DNA of 64,000 bases, taken from positions 12,493-76,492 of the forward strand of contig JBFXFL010000007.1 in NCBI GenBank assembly GCA_050179115.1, in the 5' to 3' direction. The stretch comes from JAGPUQ01 sp050179115. GTDB taxonomy: Bacteria > Pseudomonadota > Gammaproteobacteria > Pseudomonadales > Porticoccaceae. Position 1 is the stretch's first letter; each line of letters begins with the position of its first letter. Shown here in pieces: positions 1-9,556 of the stretch. Made by a program: the position numbers and the translations under genes. The notes below the pieces were generated by a model that saw only the letters and a list, made by a program, of their open reading frames with translations, was not told where the DNA came from and did no database searches.

Positions 1-15
1 TGGTCGGTCCTCGTA

Positions 16-345
16 CTAATTCGGATCGTCTGCCGGTTCGATCTGGCAGAGCAAGGGATGTTCGTGCTCGCGGGCGGCCTGATTGACCTGCTCGGCTTTG
101 GTCTCGGCTACTTCCCTGGTGAACACACCGCACACGCCCTTGCCTTCCGTGTGCACCTTGAGCATGACGCGGACCGCCAGTTCACGGTCCATGCCAAAGA
201 TCTGTTCGAGGATCTCCACCACGAATTCCATGGGCGTGTAGTCGTCGTTGAGGAGAACCACCTGGAACCGCGCCGGGCGTTTGAGCTGGGGTTTGGTTTC
301 CTCGACGACCAGACCGTCATCCGGATCTTGGTGTTGCTTGGTCAT
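16..345 (-). CDS. clpS: ATP-dependent Clp protease adaptor ClpS
   Basis: ClpS binds the N-terminal domain of the ClpA unfoldase and delivers N-degron substrates to ClpAP in the cytoplasm. The protein of about 109 residues has the family core: the VVLLNDDYTPMEFV segment, where the N-degron pocket is built, followed by the helix with VMLKVHTEGKGVCGVFTREVAETK. The ATG at 345 gives the usual length (about 106-110); an upstream in-frame extension to 390 is not conserved. The gene reads toward the left edge, where clpA would be expected just outside the window. It is divergent from mfd. Confidence 0.95.
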   Translation of the reverse strand: MTKQHQDPDDGLVVEETKPQLKRPARFQVVLLNDDYTPMEFVVEILEQIFGMDRELAVRVMLKVHTEGKGVCGVFTREVAETKAEQVNQAAREHEHPLLCQIEPADDPN

Positions 346-411
346 AAGCCTTGCGTACAGTATTGGCGGCGAGCAGCCTGAATGAGCCAAGGATAACCCC
401 CTTTCCCGGCG

Positions 412-427
412 TCTGCACTAGTGCAGA
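412..427. promoter_or_regulatory. perfect 16-bp palindrome between clpS and mfd
   Basis: TCTGCACTAGTGCAGA is its own reverse complement. It lies in the 178-bp divergent intergenic region, 67 bp from the clpS start and 97 bp from the mfd start. The shape suits a dimeric repressor or activator. It is not a standard LexA box: it has CTG-N8-CAG, whereas the enterobacterial box is CTG-N10-CAG. The regulator is unknown. Confidence 0.35.
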
Positions 428-523
428 AAACGGCTGTGCGTGTTACGCCGAGGATCACCACCAGCTTATGCCTCGGCAACCGGGCAAGTACAATCCCCTC
501 CCCGTCGCACCTCCGCCTTGCCG

Positions 524-3500
524 ATGCCTGTCAACCTGCTGAGCACTCCTCCCGCCAATCCATCCGGCGACCGGCGCCGCTGGGGTGGCCTCGTCGGGGG
601 GACCGCCGCCCTCGCCATCGCCAATGCCGCCCGGGAGTTCGACGGCCTGCTGCTCGCCGTGGCTGCGACCACCAGCGCGGCAACGCTGCTTGAAACCGAG
701 CTGCAATTTTTCCTTGGCAGCGGGGACGAAGACGCCATCCCCATTTTGCATCTGCCGGACTGGGAAACCCTGCCCTACGATCTATTCTCGCCGCACCAGG
801 ACATCGTCTCCGAACGGCTGCGGACCCTCTGTCGGCTGCCGTCCACCCGGCGCGGCATTCTGGTCGCGCCGGCAACCACCCTGATGAAACGTCTGCCGCC
901 GCCCAGTTACGTCACGGGCAACACCTTCGTGTTCCGCACAGGCGACCGCGTCAACCTGGATGAGCTGCGCCGTACCCTGGAACAGGCCGGCTACCGTGCC
1001 GCCGACACGGTCTACGAACACGGGGAATTCGCCGTGCGCGGCGCCCTGATCGACGTCTTTCCCATGGGCGCACAGCAGCCGATCCGGCTCGACCTGTTCG
1101 ACGATGAGATCGAGTCCCTGCGCACCTTCGATCCGGACACCCAGCGGACCATCGAGAAAATGGCCGCCATCGAGCTGCTGCCGGCGCGTGAATTTCCCCT
1201 CGACAAGACTGCCATCCGGCGCTTCCAGGACGCCTGGCATCTCAGTTTCGACAGCGATCCCCGGCGCTGTACCCTGTACCAGGATGTCAGTCAGGGTTCG
1301 GCGCCGGGCGGCATCGAGTATTACCTGCCGTTGTTTTTCGAGCACACCGCGACCCTGTTCGATTATCTGCCATCGGCGGCACTGGTCTTTGCCGACGGCG
1401 ATATTCATCAGGCGGCCGAGGAATTCTGGCGCGAGGCGACGGACCGCTACCGGGAATACGGCGTTGACTCAAACCGGCCATTGCTGCCGCCGCCGGCGCT
1501 GTTTCTGACTGCCGGCGAGCTGTTCGAAGCCATCAATGCGCTGCCGCGCACCGACCTGCAGACCGCAGTCCTGCCGGAAAAACCCGGCCATCACAACTTC
1601 GTTACCGCCGCACTGCCCGATATCGCTGCCGACGCCAAATCCCGTACGCCGCTCGCTGCGCTGGAAAACCTGCTGGCGCAAGCCCAGGGGCCAGTGCTGT
1701 TTTGTGCCGAATCCGCCGGCCGGCGCGAAGCCATGCTGGATGTCCTGCGCCCCCTGGGGATAACCCCGGCGCCCGTCAGTGGCTGGGAAGAGTTTGCCGC
1801 CTCGGACGCGCCCTGGCTCATCGCCGTCCACCCGCTGGAACGCGGCTTCGTGCTGCCCGACAGCCAGCGCATCCTGATTACGGAAACCGAACTGTTCGGC
1901 CAGCGCGTATTCCAGCGCCGGCGCCGCTCCCGCGAACGCGAGGCCGCCGACCAGGCCGTCAAGAACCTCACCGAACTGCGGCCGGGCGCGCCCGTGGTGC
2001 ACATAGATCACGGTGTCGGCCGCTACCTGGGCCTGCAATCCCTCGCGGTGGACGGCGCACCCCAGGAGTTTCTGGCGCTGGAATATGCCGAAGGCGCGAA
2101 GCTCTATGTACCGGTCGCCAATCTGTTCCTGATCAGCCGCTACAGCGGCGGCGACCCGGACGCGGCACCACTGCACCGCCTCGGCGCCGAAACCTGGCAA
2201 AAAGCCAAGGAGAAGGCGGCGCGGGAGATCCGCGACACCGCGGCGGAACTGCTCGACATCCACGCCCGACGCGCCGCGCGCGCGGGCTTCGCCTACCCGG
2301 ACCCCGGCGCGGACTACGCCGCGTTCAGCGCCGACTTTCCGTTCGAGGAAACGCCCGACCAGGAAGACGCCATCGCCGCCGTGCGCAAGGATCTGCTGAG
2401 CTCGGGTCCGATGGATCGCCTGGTGTGCGGCGACGTGGGCTTCGGCAAAACCGAAGTGGCCATGCGCGCCGCTTTCGTGGCGGTCTCCGCCGGTCGCCAG
2501 GTCGCGGTGCTGGTACCCACCACCCTGCTGGCCCAGCAACACACGCAGAATTTTCGCGACCGCTTCGCCAACTGGCCGGTGGTGATCGAAATGATTTCGC
2601 GCTTTCGCAGCGCGCGCGAGCAGGAAGCGGTACTGAAACGGGTGGAGGCCGGCGAAGTCGATATCCTCATCGGCACGCACCGGCTGCTGGCTGGCGATAT
2701 CAAGTACCGCGACCTGGGCCTCGTCATCGTCGATGAAGAACATAGGTTCGGCGTGCGGCAGAAGGAAAAGCTCAAGGCCCTGCGCGCGGAAGTGGATATC
2801 CTCACCCTTACCGCAACCCCCATTCCGCGCACCTTGAACATGGCACTGGGCGGGCTGCGCGATCTCTCGATCATTGCGACGCCACCCGCGCGGCGGCTGT
2901 CCGTAAAAACCTTTGTCCATCAAAGCGACCCGCGCCTGATCCGCGAGGCGGTGCTGCGGGAAATCCTGCGCGGCGGACAGGTGTATTTTCTCCACAACGA
3001 AGTGAAAACCATCACCAGGATCGCCCGCGAGCTGGCCGAACTGGTGCCCGAGGCGCGTGTCGATATCGCCCACGGCCAGATGCCGGAAAAGGATCTGGAA
3101 CGGGTGATGTCGGAGTTCTACCACCGACGCTTCAACCTGCTGGTGTGCTCGACCATCATCGAGACCGGGATCGACGTGCCCAGCGCCAACACCATCATCA
3201 TCGAGCGCGCCGACAAGCTTGGCCTGGCGCAGTTGCACCAGTTGCGCGGTCGCGTCGGCCGCTCGCACCACCAGGCCTATGCCTATCTGCTGACGCCGCA
3301 CCCCAACCAGATGACGGACGATGCCCACAAGCGCCTGGAAGCCATTCAGGCCGCCGATCACTTGGGCTCGGGCTTCACATTGGCCACCCAGGATCTCGAA
3401 ATCCGCGGCGCCGGTGAACTGCTCGGCGACGATCAGAGCGGCCACATCGCCGCCATCGGCTTTTCACTCTACATGGAACTGCTGGAGCGCGCGGTTGACA

Positions 3501-4000
3501 GCCTGCGGCGCGGCGGTACGGCGGAGATTGATCCCAGCGCGCGTCCGGGCGCCGAGGTCAATCTGCATATTCCGGCGCTGATTCCCGAACCCTATGTACC
3601 GGACGTTCATACCCGGCTGATGCTGTACAAGCGCCTGGCGGGCGCCGCCGACGAGGCCGCGCTGCGCGAGTTGCAGGTCGAAATGATCGATCGCTTCGGG
3701 TTGCTGCCGGACGAGGTGCGCAATCTGTGCCGGGTCACCGCACTGCGTCAGCGCGCCACCGGCCTCGGCATCGTCAAGATCGAAGCTGGCGTCGAGGGTG
3801 GACTGTTCGAGTTCTCCCCCTCCACCACCGTGGACCCGCTGGCGCTCGTGCATCTGGTGCAACGCCAGCCGGATCGCTATCGTCTGCGCGGCGCCACCAC
3901 CCTGAGATTTACCGTGCGGGCGCCGGCTGCGGAAGAACGTGTGCAGGCGGTCGAGGATCTGCTGGAACGGCTGACGCCGGCACGGGAACAGGTCGCCTGA
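524..4000 (+). CDS. mfd: transcription-repair coupling factor Mfd
   Basis: Mfd is an ATP-driven DNA translocase that displaces RNA polymerase stalled at lesions and recruits UvrA. The product is 1158 residues, close to E. coli Mfd (1148). The N-terminal third is the UvrB-homology module (LPDWETLPYD, then VRGALIDVFP). The RNA-polymerase-interacting domain contains VHIDHGVGRYLGL near residue 490. The RecG-like translocase has Walker A GDVGFGKTE near 636, a DEEH box near 737 and helicase motifs VI around QLRGRVGRSHHQAYAYLL. A C-terminal TRCF domain follows. I prefer the ATG at 524 because upstream in-frame codons lack conservation. It is convergent with the thioesterase gene. Confidence 0.97.
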   Translation: MPVNLLSTPPANPSGDRRRWGGLVGGTAALAIANAAREFDGLLLAVAATTSAATLLETELQFFLGSGDEDAIPILHLPDWETLPYDLFSPHQDIVSERLRTLCRLPSTRRGILVAPATTLMKRLPPPSYVTGNTFVFRTGDRVNLDELRRTLEQAGYRAADTVYEHGEFAVRGALIDVFPMGAQQPIRLDLFDDEIESLRTFDPDTQRTIEKMAAIELLPAREFPLDKTAIRRFQDAWHLSFDSDPRRCTLYQDVSQGSAPGGIEYYLPLFFEHTATLFDYLPSAALVFADGDIHQAAEEFWREATDRYREYGVDSNRPLLPPPALFLTAGELFEAINALPRTDLQTAVLPEKPGHHNFVTAALPDIAADAKSRTPLAALENLLAQAQGPVLFCAESAGRREAMLDVLRPLGITPAPVSGWEEFAASDAPWLIAVHPLERGFVLPDSQRILITETELFGQRVFQRRRRSREREAADQAVKNLTELRPGAPVVHIDHGVGRYLGLQSLAVDGAPQEFLALEYAEGAKLYVPVANLFLISRYSGGDPDAAPLHRLGAETWQKAKEKAAREIRDTAAELLDIHARRAARAGFAYPDPGADYAAFSADFPFEETPDQEDAIAAVRKDLLSSGPMDRLVCGDVGFGKTEVAMRAAFVAVSAGRQVAVLVPTTLLAQQHTQNFRDRFANWPVVIEMISRFRSAREQEAVLKRVEAGEVDILIGTHRLLAGDIKYRDLGLVIVDEEHRFGVRQKEKLKALRAEVDILTLTATPIPRTLNMALGGLRDLSIIATPPARRLSVKTFVHQSDPRLIREAVLREILRGGQVYFLHNEVKTITRIARELAELVPEARVDIAHGQMPEKDLERVMSEFYHRRFNLLVCSTIIETGIDVPSANTIIIERADKLGLAQLHQLRGRVGRSHHQAYAYLLTPHPNQMTDDAHKRLEAIQAADHLGSGFTLATQDLEIRGAGELLGDDQSGHIAAIGFSLYMELLERAVDSLRRGGTAEIDPSARPGAEVNLHIPALIPEPYVPDVHTRLMLYKRLAGAADEAALRELQVEMIDRFGLLPDEVRNLCRVTALRQRATGLGIVKIEAGVEGGLFEFSPSTTVDPLALVHLVQRQPDRYRLRGATTLRFTVRAPAAEERVQAVEDLLERLTPAREQVA

Positions 4001-4030
4001 CCGAGCCACGCGGAGCGCGAGTCTGTGCCA

Positions 4031-4504
4031 TCAGGCGCGCACCCCGAGCACACGCCCCGCGCGTTCCGGTACCGGCAACTGCCGATGCGCCGCCAGCAAG
4101 GCGTCGATGCGCGCGCGAGTCGCGTCCGGAAAGGGTGCGCTGCGGCGGCTACCCATATCGACATGCACCGCCAGACATTCGTTGGTCGCAACGAGTTGCT
4201 CGGGGTCGCCCTGATACATCTGATGGAAGTAGCGTATCCGCTTGGCGTCGCACTCCAGCAGCTGAGTAGTGATGCGCAGTTGGTCGTGGGCGAACACTTC
4301 GCGGATGTAATCGACATTGATCGCCAACGTGAACATCGAGCTGTTCATGCGCTCGCGGTAATCGAGCCCGATGCCGAGCACGTCGTGGAAGGTATCGGTC
4401 GCCTGATCGAAGGCGAGCACATAGTAGGCGAGGTTCATGTGCCCGTTGTAGTCGATCCAGGCGGGATCGACCGACTGAATAGTTTGGGGAAGAACGACGC
4501 TCAC
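4031..4504 (-). CDS. hotdog-fold acyl-CoA thioesterase (4HBT/YbgC-like)
   Basis: A single hotdog domain of 157 residues. The active-site segment WIDYNGHMNLAYYVLAFDQATD matches the YNGHMN...Y pattern of the 4-hydroxybenzoyl-CoA-thioesterase-like family, and the strand FTLAINVDYIREV follows. Such enzymes hydrolyse acyl-CoA thioesters in the cytoplasm; the substrate cannot be read from sequence, though this motif is also found in betainyl-CoA thioesterases. The GTG start overlaps the stop of the upstream DCC gene by four bases (GTGA), so the two are probably translationally coupled in an msrA-DCC-thioesterase operon. Confidence 0.85.
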   Translation of the reverse strand: MSVVLPQTIQSVDPAWIDYNGHMNLAYYVLAFDQATDTFHDVLGIGLDYRERMNSSMFTLAINVDYIREVFAHDQLRITTQLLECDAKRIRYFHQMYQGDPEQLVATNECLAVHVDMGSRRSAPFPDATRARIDALLAAHRQLPVPERAGRVLGVRA

Positions 4505-4854
4505 TTCCGGTCTCCAGTGGTTCCGCGCATGCCCGCAAGGCGCCGATGGCCGTTGCGCAGCGCCCGCAGCAGCGGGTACATCAAGGTACCCAGGCGGCGA
4601 CTGCCGAACAGCCAGAAATTCAGGTTGCCGCCGGGACGCCCGGGAGCGTGGGCAAGGCGCCAGAGTGCCTCGGCGCCGGTATGGTGTTCTCCGCCCATCT
4701 CCAGCACCAGCGCGCGGTCGGGATCACAGCCGCCGGGCAGATTCAATGCATCCCCGGCACGACGGAAATCCACCAGGGTCACGGCGGGCTCGAAGCGGCG
4801 GCAGTACCAGCGGCAAAACGGACAGTCGCCATCGTAGATCAGGCGCCGGTCCAC
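4501..4854 (-). CDS. DCC-family (DUF393) thiol-disulfide oxidoreductase-like protein
   Basis: A short protein of about 117 residues that opens with the DCC signature: LIYDGDCPFC, a CxxC dithiol directly after a DGD turn. It contains FRRAGDALNLPGGC and a hydrophobic C-terminal stretch (WLFGSRRLGTLMYPLLRALR), both usual in the family. Members are predicted thioredoxin-fold redox proteins; the precise role is unknown. No ATG is suitably placed: GTG at 4854 is preferred, with TTG at 4869 or CTG at 4863 possible, both overlapping the msrA stop. It lies between msrA and a thioesterase on the same strand, so it may be linked to thiol redox chemistry. Confidence 0.8.
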   Translation of the reverse strand: MDRRLIYDGDCPFCRWYCRRFEPAVTLVDFRRAGDALNLPGGCDPDRALVLEMGGEHHTGAEALWRLAHAPGRPGGNLNFWLFGSRRLGTLMYPLLRALRNGHRRLAGMRGTTGDRK

Positions 4855-4859
4855 CGGGG

Positions 4860-5486
<627 letters not shown>

Positions 5487-5656
5487 GGCTGTATCCAGGA
5501 TCAGTTACTGCGAAAGGGGAATATACCACCACTCGCGGTCCCTCCCGACTGCGGGCCGCTGCCGGGGCCGCAATTGCAATGCCATGCCGTGGTTCCTATG
5601 ATCCGCCCTCCCCGCTGCGGCCTCGCCCTCGATGCGGCCACCACCCAGGTTCCGGC

Positions 5657-6130
5657 ATGACCGATCACGCACTGATGCAGCAGATTCTGGCGTTTCGCAG
5701 CAAGCCGGAAAACCAGTCGCCCCACGGCAATTTTCTCGGGCTGGAAATCATTGATATCGACCGCGGCAAGGGCGTGGTGCGAATCCCCTACCGCGCCGAG
5801 CTCGCCGGCAATGCCACCACCGGCGTATTGCACGGCGGCGTCATCACCACGGTGCTGGATGCGGCCTGCGGCATTTCGGTGATCTGCGCCCTGGAACAAC
5901 GCGCACCGATCGCGACCCTTGATCTGCGCATCGACTACCTGAAGCCCGCCACCCCGGGGCAGCCGGTCACCGCCGCCGGCCACTGCTACAAGGTGACGCG
6001 CAACATCTGCTTTGTGCGCGCCCTGGCCTACCATCTGGACCCGGAAGATCCCATTGCCAACTGCACGGCGACCTTCATGATCACCTCCGCCCAGACCGGC
6101 GAAGCGCGCGCGGAGCGGGTTTCATCATGA
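5657..6130 (+). CDS. PaaI-family hotdog thioesterase (first of a pair)
   Basis: A 157-residue single-hotdog protein with the PaaI/YdiI signature GVLHGGVITTVLDAACG; the HGG turn and following Asp place the acyl-CoA site. It continues with LDLRIDYLKPA and a C-terminal strand CTATFMI. It probably hydrolyses acyl- or aryl-CoA esters. The ATG at 5657 is chosen because the fold starts soon after it; an open frame continues upstream without conservation. Its stop overlaps the start of a second PaaI-type gene (ATGA), suggesting translational coupling and possibly a hetero-oligomer, as known for some paired hotdog proteins. Confidence 0.85.
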   Translation: MTDHALMQQILAFRSKPENQSPHGNFLGLEIIDIDRGKGVVRIPYRAELAGNATTGVLHGGVITTVLDAACGISVICALEQRAPIATLDLRIDYLKPATPGQPVTAAGHCYKVTRNICFVRALAYHLDPEDPIANCTATFMITSAQTGEARAERVSS

Positions 6131-6558
6131 GCATCGTGGAACTGATCCGCCTGGCGAAGGCGAACAACGACTTCGGGGTGCTCTCCGCGGGTATTCCCTA
6201 CATGAAAACCCTGAACATCGAGGTCCAGGAAGCGGACGGCATCCTTACCGTGGAACTCCACGCGGACCGAATCCACATCGGCAACCCCTGGCTGCCGGCC
6301 CTTCATGGCGGTGTCATCGGCGGCCTGCTGGAAACCGCCGCCATCGTGCAACTCGCCCACGACCAGGACACCGACAACCTGCCCAAGCCCATCAATGTCA
6401 CGGTGGACTATCTGCGCTCGGGTCGCATCACGACCACCTGGGCACGCGCCCAGGTCACCCGGCAGGGACGCCGGGTCGCCAATGTGCAGGCCAGTTGCTG
6501 GCAGGAAGATCCCGACAAACCGATCGCCAGCCTGTTCGGTCACTTTCTTTTGGGTTGA
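6127..6558 (+). CDS. PaaI-family hotdog thioesterase (second of a pair)
   Basis: A 143-residue hotdog protein with an ALHGGVIGGLLETAAIVQL core and the strand PKPINVTVDYLRSG. It lacks the Asp after HGG seen in its neighbour, having Gly-Gly and then a Glu-Thr in the helix, so its active site may differ. It starts within the stop codon of the first thioesterase gene. Two adjacent, divergent PaaI-type subunits before three carboxyl-ester hydrolases suggest a lipid or xenobiotic acyl-CoA catabolic locus; the substrate is not determinable. Confidence 0.82.
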   Translation: MSIVELIRLAKANNDFGVLSAGIPYMKTLNIEVQEADGILTVELHADRIHIGNPWLPALHGGVIGGLLETAAIVQLAHDQDTDNLPKPINVTVDYLRSGRITTTWARAQVTRQGRRVANVQASCWQEDPDKPIASLFGHFLLG

Positions 6559-6586
6559 CCGGCACCGCGCCCAAAATCCGGCGCGG

Positions 6587-6616
6587 TTGCATCGACAAAA
6601 ATGCTGGCCGTATAGT
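6587..6616 (+). promoter_or_regulatory. candidate sigma-70 promoter for the hydrolase cluster
   Basis: TTGCAT, 18 bases, then TATAGT (5 of 6 matches to the -10 consensus). The predicted transcript would start about 30 bases before the ATG at 6657, which is preceded by a CCGGAG ribosome site. The -35 is weak (3 of 6). Confidence 0.4.
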
Positions 6617-6656
6617 CCGGGCGGTCCCTTACCCACGATCATCACCGGAGACTGCC

Positions 6657-7598
6657 ATGTCCCTCGACGCCCAGGCCGCGAAACTTCTCGAAATGACGGC
6701 AAACAGCAATGCACCCGCGCTCGGCGAAGGGACCGTTGCCGAAAGCCGGGCCGGCTTCGCCGCCCTCACCGAGATGGTGGGCATCGAGGCGCCCGCACCC
6801 AGGTCCATCCGCGAAGTACAGATTCCCGGACCGGGCGGCGCAATCCGCACCCTGGTCATCACCCCCGACACCCCAACGACCGGACCCCGACCCATCCTGA
6901 TCTACTACCACGGCGGCGGCTGGGTGATCGGCAGCCCCGAGACCCATCGACCCGAAGCCTGCTATTACGCGGCAAAGGCCGACTGCATCGTGCTGGTGCC
7001 GGACTACCGGCTCGCCCCCGAGCACCCCTTTCCCGCCGCGCCGGTCGACTGCTACGCGGTGCTGGAGTGGGCGGCGGCCAATGCCGGCCAGATCGGTGCG
7101 GATGGCAGCCGCATCGCGGTGGGCGGCGACAGCGCCGGCGGCAATCTCGCTGCGGTGGTGAGCCAGATGACCCGGGACCGCAAGGGACCGCCCATCGCCC
7201 TGCAACTGCTGATCTATCCCGCGACCCGAATGGGCGCGAACACGGCGTCCTATCGCGACTGCGGCGAGGGCTATTTCCTCACCGCAACCGCCATGACCTG
7301 GTTTTTCAATCAATATCTGCGCAAGCCCGAGGACTGGGACAACACCCTCGCCTCTCCGCTGCTCGCCAGCAATTTCGCGGGCCTGGCGCCGGCCCTGGTG
7401 ATGACCGCGGGCTTCGATCCCCTGCGCGATGAAGGCGCCGAATACGCCGACAGGCTCACCGCCGCCGGCGTGCCGGTGGAATACATCTGCTACCGGAATC
7501 AGATCCACGGCTTTGTGTCGATGGCGGGGGCCATCGATGAAGGTCGCCAGTTTCTCGATCAGGCCGCGGCGGCGCTGCGCAAGGCGCTGCACGCCTGA
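6657..7598 (+). CDS. alpha/beta hydrolase, HSL family (hydrolase 1)
   Basis: A carboxyl-ester hydrolase of the hormone-sensitive-lipase group, 313 residues. It has the oxyanion-hole motif YYHGGGWVIG (HGGG 85-88), DYRLAPEHPFPAA, the nucleophile elbow GGDSAGGN (Ser159), and the remaining triad Asp254 (AGFDPLRDEG) and His284 (NQIHGFVS). These enzymes cleave short- and medium-chain esters; many environmental members act on p-nitrophenyl esters, lactones or steroid and terpene esters. No signal peptide is seen, so it is probably cytoplasmic. A GGAG ribosome site lies before the ATG. It is the most divergent of the three neighbouring hydrolases. Confidence 0.92.
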   Translation: MSLDAQAAKLLEMTANSNAPALGEGTVAESRAGFAALTEMVGIEAPAPRSIREVQIPGPGGAIRTLVITPDTPTTGPRPILIYYHGGGWVIGSPETHRPEACYYAAKADCIVLVPDYRLAPEHPFPAAPVDCYAVLEWAAANAGQIGADGSRIAVGGDSAGGNLAAVVSQMTRDRKGPPIALQLLIYPATRMGANTASYRDCGEGYFLTATAMTWFFNQYLRKPEDWDNTLASPLLASNFAGLAPALVMTAGFDPLRDEGAEYADRLTAAGVPVEYICYRNQIHGFVSMAGAIDEGRQFLDQAAAALRKALHA

Positions 7599-7658
7599 GC
7601 CCGACGGCGGCGAAACGTTTTCTTGCCACTTCCAACAGACCAAACCACCGGGGGATTC

Positions 7659-8552
7659 ATGTCACAACAACAACTCGACAAACTGCTGAAGATTTTCGAA
7701 CGCCAGCCGCCGCTGGGCACCGTGACCATCGCGGAAGAGCGCCGCAATCTCGATGAGGGCGGCGCCCGTTTCAAGGTGCCCGCCGATGTGACCCTGACCC
7801 CGGTCGATGTCGACGGCATTCGCGGCGAATGGCTGGCCGCGCCGGGTGCGCGTGCGGATCGCGCGGTGCTCTATCTGCACGGCGGCGGCTATGCGATCGG
7901 CTCCATCACCAGCCACCGCTACCTGATGCAGAACATCTCGCGCCATTCCGGCGCCCGCACCCTCGGCATCGAGTACCGGCTCGCCCCGGAGCACCCCTTC
8001 CCCGCCGCCGTGGACGACGCCACCAAGGCCTACCGCTGGCTGCTGGCCCAGGGCTTCGCCCCCGGCCGCATCGCCATTGCCGGCGATTCCGCGGGCGGCG
8101 GTCTGACGCTGGCCACCCTGGTGAATCTGCGCGACCTGGGCGTGCCGCTGCCCGCCGGCGGCGTGCTGATTTCGCCCTGGGCCGATCTGACCGGTGACGC
8201 CGGTGCGGTGACCGCGCGCGCCGCCAGCGATCCCATGGTGAAACCCGATGGTCTGTTCCGGCTCGCCGGCGAATACCTGAAGGGCACCGACGCCAGGCAT
8301 CCCCTGGCCTCCCCCGTGTTCGCCGATCTCACCGGCCTGCCGCCGCTGCTGATCCATGTGGGCGGGCGCGAAATCCTCTACGACGACGCCATCACGGTGG
8401 CAAGCAACGCCCGCAAAGCCGGCGTGAAAGTCGATCTGGTCGAGGAGCCCGCGCTGTTCCACGTCTGGCACGCCTTCGCGCCCATGCTCGACGAAGGCCA
8501 GCGCGCCGTCGAACAGATCGGCGGCTGGCTGCAGGGGCGCTTTCAGGCTTGA
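7659..8552 (+). CDS. alpha/beta hydrolase, HSL family (hydrolase 2)
   Basis: 297 residues with LYLHGGGYAIGS (HGGG 74-77), EYRLAPEHPFPAA, IAGDSAGGG (Ser144), a probable triad Asp in GGREILYDDA and His in FHVWHAFAPM. The segment DDATKAYRWLLAQGF and the SPWADL turn are nearly repeated in the next gene, so hydrolases 2 and 3 look like a tandem duplication. A short N-terminal cap helix precedes the core, as in EstE/Est-type HSL enzymes. A GGGGA ribosome site lies before the ATG. It is 60 bp after hydrolase 1 and is probably co-transcribed with it. Confidence 0.92.
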   Translation: MSQQQLDKLLKIFERQPPLGTVTIAEERRNLDEGGARFKVPADVTLTPVDVDGIRGEWLAAPGARADRAVLYLHGGGYAIGSITSHRYLMQNISRHSGARTLGIEYRLAPEHPFPAAVDDATKAYRWLLAQGFAPGRIAIAGDSAGGGLTLATLVNLRDLGVPLPAGGVLISPWADLTGDAGAVTARAASDPMVKPDGLFRLAGEYLKGTDARHPLASPVFADLTGLPPLLIHVGGREILYDDAITVASNARKAGVKVDLVEEPALFHVWHAFAPMLDEGQRAVEQIGGWLQGRFQA

Positions 8553-8603
8553 TCCCATAATTGCGTAATCCCATAACCAATAAACTCATCGAGGAACCGC
8601 GTC

Positions 8604-9515
8604 ATGGCCAGCCCGGAAAGCAAGAAACTGCTCGAACTGTTGTGGAAAAACTATCCCGGCCCGTCCGACTACGAAAAGATGAAGGACAAGGTCGGCAAGA
8701 TGCGCGAGAACTTCGTGCAGGCGACCAAGAACTTCGCCACCCCGCCGGCGGATACCGAAGTCCAGCCGGTGGATGTCGATGGCGTTCCCGGCGCATGGGT
8801 CTGCGCGCCGGGCGTGGATCAGGACCGGGTGCTGCTGTATCTGCACGGCGGCGGCTATGTGATCGGCTCGATCCAGACGCACATGGGGCTGATCGCGGCG
8901 CTGTCGCGCGCCGCCAACTGCCGGGCGCTCGCCCTCGACTACCGGCTGGCACCGGAACACCGCTACCCGGCGGCGGTCGAGGACGCCACCAAGGCTTACC
9001 GCTGGCTGCTGGCGCAGGGCTACAAGCCCGGCAAGATCAGCATCGCCGGTGATTCCGCCGGCGGCGGTCTGACGCTCGCGACCCTGGTGGCGCTGCGTGA
9101 CGCCGGCACTCCGCTGCCCGGCGCCGCCGCACCCATCTCGCCCTGGACGGATCTCGAAGGCACCGGCGACTCCATGCGCACCAAGGTCGATGTCGACCCC
9201 ATGGTGGAACCGGGCGGGCTGTTCGGCATGGCCAGGATCTATCTGGGCGACGCCGATCCGCGCCAGCCCACGGCCTCGCCCCTGTATGCAGACATGAAAG
9301 GTCTACCGCCGCTGCTGATCCAGGTGGGCGATCTCGAAACCCTGCTCGACGATGCCACCCGAACGGCGGCCAACGCCAAGGCGGCGGGTGTCGATGTGAC
9401 GCTTGAGGTCTGGCCCGAGATGGTCCATGTCTGGCACCTGTTCGCGCCCATGGTGCCCGAGGGGCGCGAGGCCATCGCGCGTATCGGCCAGTTCCTGGCT
9501 CAGCATACGGCTTGA
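8604..9515 (+). CDS. alpha/beta hydrolase, HSL family (hydrolase 3)
   Basis: 303 residues with LYLHGGGYVIGS (HGGG 81-84), DYRLAPEHRYPAA, IAGDSAGGG (Ser151), Asp in QVGDLETLLDDA and His in VHVWHLFAPM. It closely resembles hydrolase 2 through the core (EDATKAYRWLLAQGY, GGGLTLATLV) and differs in the N-terminal cap, which is lysine-rich here. A GAGG ribosome site precedes the ATG. The cluster ends after it in a broken SDR gene and transposase remnant, so the original operon probably continued further. Confidence 0.92.
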   Translation: MASPESKKLLELLWKNYPGPSDYEKMKDKVGKMRENFVQATKNFATPPADTEVQPVDVDGVPGAWVCAPGVDQDRVLLYLHGGGYVIGSIQTHMGLIAALSRAANCRALALDYRLAPEHRYPAAVEDATKAYRWLLAQGYKPGKISIAGDSAGGGLTLATLVALRDAGTPLPGAAAPISPWTDLEGTGDSMRTKVDVDPMVEPGGLFGMARIYLGDADPRQPTASPLYADMKGLPPLLIQVGDLETLLDDATRTAANAKAAGVDVTLEVWPEMVHVWHLFAPMVPEGREAIARIGQFLAQHTA

Positions 9516-9556
9516 TCAGAACATACAACCCCTCTTTCAAAAAAGGGCGGGAGGCT

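Noticed and set aside
412..427. LexA/SOS box reading of the palindrome
   Set aside because: Spacing between CTG and CAG is 8, not 10, and the centre is not AT-alternating. It is kept only as an unknown palindrome.
1469..3445. 658-codon open frame opposite mfd
   Set aside because: It is antisense to a complete, well-conserved mfd. Long antisense frames are normal in GC-rich coding DNA, and the translation has no recognisable motif.
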